The notes below the pieces were generated by a model that saw nothing but the letters and a program-made list of their open reading frames with translations, was not told the origin of the DNA and ran no database searches. This document shows, piece by piece, positions 55,641 to 64,000 of a stretch of 64,000 nucleotides of DNA. A program made the position numbers and the translations under genes. The stretch's first letter is position 1, and each line of letters opens with the position of its first letter. The DNA is from Papaver somniferum (taxonomy: Eukaryota; Streptophyta; Magnoliopsida; Ranunculales; Papaveraceae): positions 2,136,406-2,200,405 of the forward strand of contig NW_020639929.1 in NCBI RefSeq assembly GCF_003573695.1, in the 5' to 3' direction.

Positions 55641-58100
55641 AAAGAGCTAACAATCTCCAGACATGCAATTGACACCTTTGGGGGCGATAAAAAAATGAGA
55701 ATGTATGGGAGAAGCTATTAAATTAGAGGGAGCGAAAAGTCTATGCTCATAAGGGAGCTTCGATAGGATTAATGGTATAACATAACAACACAACCAGAGA
55801 AAATTTATAGTGAAACTCGTATTTAACCTTTAATGGATATGAGTGGACGTTTGAATAACTTAAGTTGGTTGAAATGAGCATCTGGATCATTTGTGCACCA
55901 ACTAGTAGTACTAAAAAGATAAGAGTTGTTCCTTAATTATCATCTGTTTTAATCTTGAATTCGTTTTTGAAACAAAAAGGAGTAACAATACATTATACCC
56001 TGAACCTTAATGTCTATACATGTGAACTCTAAAAGTGAGTTACTAACCCGAAGAACTCTTAGGAAAAGTGAGCTAATCCTTAAACTGCAAACCAACTGAA
56101 GTGATAAGCTCTAAGATGCGAGACATCCAAACCATGAGCCCTGCAAACATAAAAGAGATTGTCATGACAGTATATAGTCAAATGATAATCTTGTAGACAA
56201 TGTAAACGAATATATGTACTGTCTTTTCATATATATGAAATATAAGTAGCAGCAGTAGGCAGTAGAAAAGGGGATACAAGATTCTCCTAAAGTTTAATTA
56301 GTTGAAACCATACACTACTGAGAGCTATTATTCTGTGGGTCGTTGAAGTGGGCATCACCAAAAGTGACTTGACACTCAATATTTTGCCTAAAGAGAGTTG
56401 AAGCACAAGACATGACATTAGAGCGTGTGAGCCAACAACATCACATTCACGAAAGAAACTAGGATAAATTTGTATGGAAATTATGTTACTTAGCTATCAG
56501 GACAAAAAGAAGCTTCTCAGTACAATAAAGCAAACAATAATTTTGTCTAACTACTTGATCATATGCCAAGAAACCCAAATTGATGAACTACTCAACATCA
56601 GTTCCACTGTCCAACAAAACATCATCATTAATTACCTTCAGAAGTCAATGGTGATCAATTAAAGCGTGCAACGAGCAAGAGAGCGGTCCTGCAAACAGAA
56701 GACAATCTATGAGAGTCCGTAAAAAAAAGTGCAGAACAACTATGGTTAACTGAAACCAACAGAATAGACAGGACCAATGATGGGTTCCTTGAATTTAGCA
56801 ACCTCAATAAGATCTTCAAAAGAATCAACTAGATTCTGAAGCCGCACAACAAATTCAATCAGTAGTGGAGCAAATTTAGCCAAAGATAAAAAAAAAAACT
56901 AGCACTCACATATAACAGCAATGTTTGCTTTTTTTTTTTTTGAACACTCATCATTTCACATTATCTGGATCATAACAGCAATGTTTGCACCAATGTATAA
57001 ACAAGAGAGAAAATCACCTGTATTTCTGAAAGTAAACAACCATGTAACGCATGACCATGAATGCACAATGCCTCAGTGCACCACTTACTTTTAAATGGGA
57101 CTAGTCTACTTCCCGATTTCAGTAAATGGTACAGCGACAAATATCAACCCTGACCACTGAAACTCTTCAAATAGGACTAGCCTTGGCTTTGGCATTTTTA
57201 AAAACAACTCTAGATATTGAGAGGCAGTAGGACCTCGATTTCTTAACAAAACATGTTTCAAATCTCTTCAAGGTGAGTAGAATCATGGGAACCGGAACCA
57301 TGTAGCTACAGTCATAGATTTATAAATTGCAAAACTGATCAGATAACATTTCAAACTATACCAATCAGATAAATTATACAAAACGCAGCATGTATGTTTT
57401 TTGCACTCAACTCTTAAGCATTCACAATGAGACATTATCTCAAACAGGTATGCATATCAAAATGATGACTAACATCAGGGAAGACAAAATTAAAAATACC
57501 CCATACTGGTGATTAATTTCAGCTGCTGATATATACCCAAAGATCCAATTCCATCAAATGGACCAGACTCCACGCCTAATTTCAACAAAATTAATCTCCA
57601 ATTAACAAATCAATTTATTTGAATAGATTCCTGAGAAACTGATGGGAATCATAAGAAATTTGAAAAATAAACATATAAACCGGCACAAAGCTTCAAAAGA
57701 TTGAATCCATATAAAACCTATGAATAGATGAACATATCAAACTCACTTACCGGATTAATGGAACTTAACATTTACAATCGGATAAACTCTGATTTCCTCC
57801 ATTAGATCGAAAAGTTGTAATTTGCAAATGATTTGACTACAAAAACCTTTTATGGGTGATGCAGATTACAGCACACTGAGCAATAATCTGAAGCCAGATT
57901 CCAAATAGGGTTAAAGATTTGACTGGAAAATCAATCTCTTTTGTGGGTTTGTTAATGGGAAGAAACTTGTTGCTGTTGTTGTCTATGATTTTTGTTTTGT
58001 CGAAAAAAATCATTCAAATGAATGATTCGAAGATGGGTTTTGGTTTAGGGTAGATTAAACGAAGAGAAGTTTTGGGTTTTTGATTTTGGTAAGAGAAAAT
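55641..58100. other. CACTA-D interior, no recognised gene
   Basis: AT-rich, intron-like sequence with short frames only. Minus-strand features near 57900-58200 (AGGGTTCC, GAAGAAAAG) may be a captured gene leader. No domain recognised. Confidence 0.4.
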
Positions 58101-59201
58101 TATATTCTTGTTTAATTATCTTTTGGTGGTGAATAGAATAAAGTTCTGTTTGAGGGTTTTGTTACAAGCTAAAGTCGGAAAAAACGAAGAAGAAAAGATG
58201 CGGTTAGGGTTCCAGGGGAGGAAGATGGATTTTAATGAAATTTTCGTTTGAAATTTCGGGGAATTTAGAGCGCCAAAAGTTGGTTGTTCCCGCCAATAAA
58301 TATTGCAATCGTGAAACACCTTGACGAGTGCATACGGATCAATGAGTTGTCATATTTTGATGTCGTTAGATTTAAAAGAGAATGGACCAGATGTAAAAAT
58401 ATGTAGTGGGGATTTGATTTTTCGTGAAAAAAAATTGGTGGGAATTTAGAGCCCCATATTGAAGGTGATATTGGGATATGCATTTTTTCTTTTCTTTTTT
58501 CGTGAAAAAAATAGGAAAAAATCATGCTTCAAATAAAAATGTGAAAATAAAATAAACAATAGTAAATTAAAATCTATTGGGCATACAAAATGCAATTATA
58601 TTTTGCGCCCCGTGTTTACTGTTGATGGGTTGGTTAAGAAAATTGTATCATTTGTAATCAATAAAATCTGGTTGCTCAGAAAAATGTAAAATCGGGTTGT
58701 TACGCTGCTAGATAAAATTGATATAATTAAGTGAAGTTGGTGGATATTAGATGAAATTGATGGATAACAGGAAAAATCGAAGGAATCTGAGTGAAGTTAA
58801 GCAAAATTCGAGCGATACCGGATGAGATTGATGAGTAACCAAAGAAATTGATGAAACCCGGTGAAGTCGGTGAAATTGATTAGTAAAATGGACAGATAGT
58901 TGACGAAATGGATGGAATACCGATGAAAACAAGTAAGGTCAATCAGTATTACGTAAGCGTAATGGATAACAGGTAAAATGAGTGTGGTCATTGGACATTC
59001 AGTGAAATTGGTAAATACCTGAAATCAATGAAATGTGAGTGTAATTCCTCTATATGATTGTTCGAAATATTCACCCGACTAGAGAATTCGTTCGTCTCAT
59101 TGGATATGCTTAGATATTCTCATAGGTCTGATTCCAAAACATGAATATACGACTTTACAATTTGTTTAATCTCACAGGGTATTCATAGAGATTTACATAT
59201 A
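58101..59201. other. CACTA-D interior with degenerate GAAATTGAT repeats
   Basis: 58250-58460 holds two copies of a GGGAATTTAGAGC-CCC phrase. From 58660 to 59040 there are many diverged copies of GATGAAATTGATGGATAACA and TGAAGTCGGTGAAATTGATT-like phrases, much like 29680-30480 in CACTA-C. Confidence 0.5.
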
Positions 59202-59607
59202 CCCCTCTATCCTAAAATTTATGTCCTCTATTCTATTTTCGTCTATCCTAAAATGTTGTCCAGCTTCTGTTTATAGTCATATTTTTTAGTCAAACTCTCA
59301 AATATATCCTTGAAACTTTTACAATTATAAAATTATTTTAAATATCACCAATCTAAATATTAAATGATATCTTCCTTAATAGGAAACAAATTTATTAAAT
59401 CACTCCATAAAGATTTTTATTTTTATTTTATATTTAAATATTTCTATAAATATTATAATTACCGATGTATTTTTCTTACCTACTCCATATACTCATTTTA
59501 ATTTTAATAATAATATCTCATTTAATAGGGGTAGTCTTGTACATTCCTTCGGTCTCCTTAATATCTTGACTTAGTCAAAGCGGACTAATAATTTAGGACG
59601 GAGGGAG
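59202..59607. mobile_element. Stowaway (Tc1/mariner-type) MITE, 406 bp
   Basis: The left end CCCCTCTATCCTAAAATTTA TGTCC faces the right end GGACTAATAATTTAGGACGG AGGGAG, flanked by TA on both sides (59200-59201 and 59608-59609). The inverted CTCCCTCCGTCC is the classic Stowaway terminus; the left copy has drifted. No coding capacity. Confidence 0.88.
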
Positions 59608-61380
59608 TATAAAATTTCGAGAAAGATTTATAATCTGTTTAAGACAAGTATAAGAATCTAGAATTTGTTAATTAGTTCCTTGAGATGCCCCACTAAAATA
59701 CCCATCATATAATCCGAAAAGAAAGAGAAAATCTAAATAGTTATCTTTATTTCTGTCTCTCTTATCCTCTCATCCTGGTATATGTTTCTCCCTTAACCTC
59801 ACTCGGAGAAAACCAAAAATAAGTAATAAAAAACCCTAATTCATCATTATTTTTTCCCTGCATAAACTCATAGAACTAATAAGGAAACTTAAACCCGGAA
59901 GATAGATGAATTCAATTTGATGCTTAGAGCACCAAAGTATACATACATATGTATCCTCTCGAGAAATTTGGCGACCCTCAAGGTCGTTTCGAGGATCTAT
60001 CGAGGTACAATCACAAATAAGATTTAATTTAGGATCGGAAAGTCGTTATATTAGCCAAAAATGTATATCATTTAGGTTGCGATACTATTAGATAGAGTAG
60101 CGGATTCAGATTTTCATACCACATTCAGATTCACTTGTGAATTAAGTCCATCTAACTCAATTAGAGTTGTTAGTAGATGCCATATTACTTGAAACCGAAA
60201 CGACATGAATTGATTTGTGTTCGGTTATGGGTCATAATAAAATTGGTCCCACTAGCAATCTAGATTTCCGACCGTTATATCCTATTTAGACTTGAAATCT
60301 AACGATGCCTCACTAGTTAATGATTTTTTTAGATCAAATGTATTTGTCTAGCTTTAATTTTTAATTTTCCTCATTTTTCATTTCCAATTTTTTCTTGGGT
60401 TCAATCCTTATTTAGCATGCTAATAAAAAGTAACAAAAATAAAAAATGTTTATAGGCGTAACATGAATTAAAGCCTAAACGAGGGCTTAGCATCATTTAA
60501 TCTCATGGAAGATCCATTCAAATCTGTAGTTTGTTCAATGTTATCCGATTGCTTAGATATATATTTATATAATCTGATACTCAAAAAAATAATCAACTGA
60601 TACTGGAATTCGGTAAATCTTTTTGGAGTATCTTAGAGATTTACATAAGTTGAGTCCAAGAAAGATTTATATCAATCTGTAACGTATTCGTTCTTATTGG
60701 ACATGCTTACGAATTTATTGAAGTCGGTTCCTAACAAGTTTATCCGACCCTGGAATACATTTACTATAATCGAAGTCTTTTCTCATTAGATTTTAGTGGA
60801 CACAAATGCTTAGAGATTTACTTAAGATGATTACATATAATACATAATTTCCTATCTTCGTAGTTCGTATGCTGTCATCGAAAATGCTTAATAAACTATA
60901 CAAGTCTGATTCCATATAATTTTATTTGTCTTTAAAGTTCATTCGATCAAATTGATATGCTCAGATATCTACAATTTTCGATTTATAAACAAGTTCACTC
61001 AAAAAGTAGTAAAAAAAAAATTGAATCAGAAAACTTTTGTAGATTTTATATTTTCGATTGTGCAGTATAACTTTGGAAAACACTATTAAAATTAAAAAGA
61101 AATCATAAAATATTTGAATCCTTACCCAATGGTGTCACACTATTCACTAAGTCATAAAAAATGTGTGTTATTTTTAAAACTATGAGACCCGTTAGATTAG
61201 ATTTACTTTGGACACTTGGCACTAAGCTAACCCTTATATTATTGTACACCAATGAAAATTGTGTCGGAAATAAAAATCGACTAACCTAGCTACATTTCAA
61301 CTAAGAGATGTACACATGAGTTCCGCACGTGTTACAAATCACAGCCGTACATCTTTATGTTTAGGTAACCGAGAACTCAA
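59608..61380. other. CACTA-D interior, leader-like and unassigned
   Basis: 59760-59840 contains TCTCTCTTATCCTCTC and AACCCTAATTC, similar to 61440-61530, so the two may be duplicated gene leaders. The rest is AT-rich with no gene recognised. Confidence 0.4.
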
Positions 61381-63235
61381 AAGAGTATAAAATGGAAGAA
61401 GATAACGAAAACCTAAAACGCTAAAACCCAAACCTCATTTATATCTCTGCCTCCACTCTCACTCTCGCCCCTGTCTCTCCGCCTCCTCTCCCTCTTCCTC
61501 ACTTAGAGAAAACTAACAATATAGGAACCCTAACTCGATTTCTTTCTAAACTCATCATCTATCCCCAAATCGAGATGAAGAAGAAGAAAAAAAATCCGAA
61601 AAACCAAATATCGTCTGCACCAACATTATTGGTTGCCCAGATTTTTGGTACTCAAAATTTATTTTTATTTTTAGTTTGATTTTGATTTTTTAATTCTCTG
61701 GCTTCGATGTTTGTCTCTTTAACCTGCAGATTTAATCAATTTTTGATTTTTCTTCTTTTGTGAGGTTAATTTTTTAGCTTCGATGCTTGTCTCATTTATC
61801 ACTATGTACCTGAAGATTTAGGGCGTCCTCACTTTTAGTTTTAGACTCAAATTCTTTAGCTAGTTCACAGACTTGCTAACTGAATTTAATTATTTATTGT
61901 TCTCGTCCAATCCGCTGATCTAGAAGTTGATAAGAGAGTTAATTCAGAAGTGGTGCTGGTAAATTTTGACGTTCTTTATTTAGGTTCATACTTGAAGTGG
62001 TGAAATTGCTATATTTTTTTTAACATCTTATTTGTTTTGCATATGACTTCAGGGGTTTCTAGTTTCTAATTTTGCTGTGAATGTACATGAGTTTGTTGGT
62101 TCACATATCTTTGTTAGTCTGTTTGTATTTGTTTGAAGATGTTTTTTATTTTATTTTTTGTTTATGAATCCCTAATTAAGAAGTATATTGTAGAGGTTAA
62201 TTAGCTCGTTGTGTTGTGGTATTGTGTAGCTAACTTGTCGTGTTAGTGTTTGCACCTAAGGTTGATTTTTTTCCCTTAAGTTTAAAGATGTGCACATGAT
62301 TCCTGGACCTGGAAGGGACCTAGAGAACTTTCATGAATGTGTACTATGGTGGGAGTGAAAATCTAAAGCACATATGGCTATATCTGCAGATATTTAGAGA
62401 GAAAAGGCTTGAGTTTCTTTAGGATTTAATAAGATTACATACACCAGTCGTGATGAATTATTTGTTTTCCCTGTGACCGATAAGAGAGGGGTTTAGTTTT
62501 TTTTTTTTTATCAAAGCTGTCTGAATTGCTTAGTTCCTAACTCATTCGAATTGGGTAAGTAAGTTGCATTTTGAAGACTTTGTTTCAATCTGTGTATGGC
62601 CATGTAATTCACTCTATGTACAGTTCACCTATCTTTTAACTTACTAGGGTGCTAATTTTTCCTTGTATTTTTTTATGGTTTGTCACTAGAATTATGTAAT
62701 AGTAATAGCAAGAGTTTTGTTACACAGTTAGGATTAGAATGTCTAGGGAGACTATGTCCATCTTTCCCATTCTTTATGGTTTCTTTGTGGGTTAAATGAA
62801 TGAAAGACTCGTCACCTTGTATTCAGTTCCCATTAAGCTTTGTGCAATTTGATTAATCTTACTCTAAGTTTGTTGATTTGGATACTATATGACACTGCTT
62901 TACAGGCCACCAAGTTCTAGAAAGGCTACTCTGCCCTTGGATATCACTTCATTGCAGTTTAGTTTAGGAAAATGCAACTGGTGATCATGGTGATGATGTA
63001 ATACGCCAGGCGTAATAGAAGCTACATATCAGATGATAGTTGACATCTCTCAGGAAGGACAATTTGTTCGAGTTGAGCAAGCAGCATTGTACCATCAGAT
63101 TGTGATCATGAGCAACAGTCCAACGCTCTATTTTTTGTTATCTTTTATGAAATGCTTAATTGAAATAATAAATGTATTATTATTAATTATGAATAAAAAA
63201 AGTTATTTTCGGAAATATTCTACTGTTTAGCTTTA
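61381..63235 (+). other. Promoter and 5' leader-like region of a captured host gene in CACTA-D
   Basis: At 61400-61440 telo-box-like AAACCTAAAAC and AAAACCCAAAC occur, followed by a CT-rich leader (TCTCCGCCTCCTCTCCCTCT) and an ATG at 61575 that opens with a Lys-rich run (MKKKKKNPKNQ). Telo-boxes with pyrimidine-rich leaders are usual for plant ribosomal and translation genes. No exon is recognised downstream; 62000-63230 looks like intron with a short frame at 63033-63230 (MIVDISQEGQFVRVEQAALY). Confidence 0.4.
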
Positions 63236-63419
63236 TTTTATTTTGCATTTACCTAATTTAAAGTATTTTGTATAAATGCTGGTTCGTATTCCCAACGTCT
63301 GGCACATCAATACACAAATTTGCATTGTGACCAATTAATTTTGTAATTAATGCTGGAATTTCCACTGGTAAACGTTTGACCAATTAATTTTGTAATTAAT
63401 GCTGGTTTATAGAAAGACT

Positions 63420-64000
63420 TAATTTCTGGCACTGCAGCCGATGAAATTTCAATTTTCAAGCGTTTGAGCAGCTAAACATAACAGCTAAACATTCATTGGT
63501 CTAAATATGCCAACTTTAATTGCATATAGTTAGCTCAACGAGGTAAACATTTGGCAACTACCCAAGAGACCATACGACAACTACAAGTTTTAATTGTTGA
63601 ATGATTCGGAAACCATGTGCCAACTACTAATTAACTGTTTTAACCTATAACAATTATAAATCAAGATATTTGGCTGCTATCAAATTAATTGCTAAATAAA
63701 TTCGCAACAAGATATAAACTTAGTTGTTATAATGTTTGGCAACCACCTGACATCTATAAATTTTGGCTGTTAAAATGTTTGGCAAGTACTCGGCAACTAC
63801 AAAAGTTAGTGGGTCTAATTTATTGCATTTAACAAATAATGTATTTGGCAACTATGACTCAAGTTTCCATAAGTGAGAATAGCAACAAGGAATTTTTAGT
63901 AGTTTCCTTTACATTTGGAAACACCCCACACGACAACTTAACCTCCGCAACTACCATTAGTTGCCTTTTTGTTTGGCAACTAAAATCTCATCTTAGGCAA
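63420..64000. repeat. Right subterminal array of CACTA-D
   Basis: Dense copies of TTTGGCAACTA, GGCAACTAC and their inverses TAGTTGCC, matching the left array core. The window ends in the array; the inverted CACTAC terminus is expected shortly beyond. Confidence 0.85.

Larger units (their letters stand above)
54357..64000. mobile_element. CACTA-D, En/Spm-type element, right end outside window
   Basis: Left end CACTACAAAAAATCCTAGCA then AAGGAAAC. Subterminal motif GGCAACTA/TTAGTTGCC and TTCGGAAACT is repeated on the left (54400-54790) and again at the right side of the window (63420-64000), so the right end must be close to the window edge. A degraded TnpD N-terminal domain lies near the left end. 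The three bases left of the end are TCC, to be checked at the right end. Confidence 0.85.

Noticed and set aside
1..64000. tRNA, rRNA and CRISPR
   Set aside because: No cloverleaf-like or rRNA-like stretch and no regular short repeats with unique spacers; the tandem arrays have no spacers.

Overview
The window is nuclear DNA of a flowering plant, most likely a eudicot. It is AT-rich, its coding remnants carry GT-AG introns, and it is filled with plant transposon families: L1-type LINEs, Ty3/gypsy Athila and Tat-like LTR elements, a Ty1/copia element, CACTA (En/Spm) elements, a Helitron end and a Stowaway MITE. I cannot name the species. No rRNA, tRNA, CRISPR array or confidently intact host gene was found. 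Almost everything is a mobile element or a piece of one, and most elements sit inside one another.

Layout from the left. 1-4612: degraded L1-type LINE (A). 5150-5790: two smaller LINE fragments. 6238-7230: an ~84 bp repeat, a GC-rich minisatellite and a textbook Helitron 3' end. 7627-10653: complete DNA transposon (element 1) with terminal inverted repeats and an 8 bp target duplication; it carries a two-exon SANT/trihelix-like gene, two further small exons and three arrays of a GTCGGC motif. 12022-19829: second LINE (B), whose ORF1 is split by a 2350 bp solo LTR (12180-14529, duplication CAGCC). 19847 to about 54356: remains of a second, larger transposon (element 2) whose left end resembles that of element 1. 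It carries an intact two-exon SANT-like gene and a plant mobile domain (PMD) gene, again with three motif arrays (AATCGG type).

Element 2 has been blown apart by later insertions. An Athila-type LTR retrotransposon (22541-49112, duplication GCGTC) sits inside the PMD coding exon. Inside it is CACTA-B (28240-44919, duplication TTT). Inside CACTA-B are CACTA-C (28969-37251, duplication AAA) and a copia element (38001-43336, duplication ATTTC). CACTA-E (50178-53561, duplication TAA) sits in the acid-rich part of the same PMD gene. CACTA-D starts at 54357 and runs past the right edge of the window; it carries a TnpD-like fragment and a Stowaway MITE. CACTA-C has captured intron-containing pieces of a nucleosome assembly protein (NAP1) gene and of another gene, and contains a 153 bp tandem array with a higher-order pattern.

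The most novel candidate is the pair of elements 1 and 2. They share terminal sequence, gene order, gene orientation and motif-array positions, but use different motifs. They look like a two-gene (PMD plus SANT-like) plant transposon family in which the small DNA-binding-like protein may recognise its own element's repeats. That function is inference.
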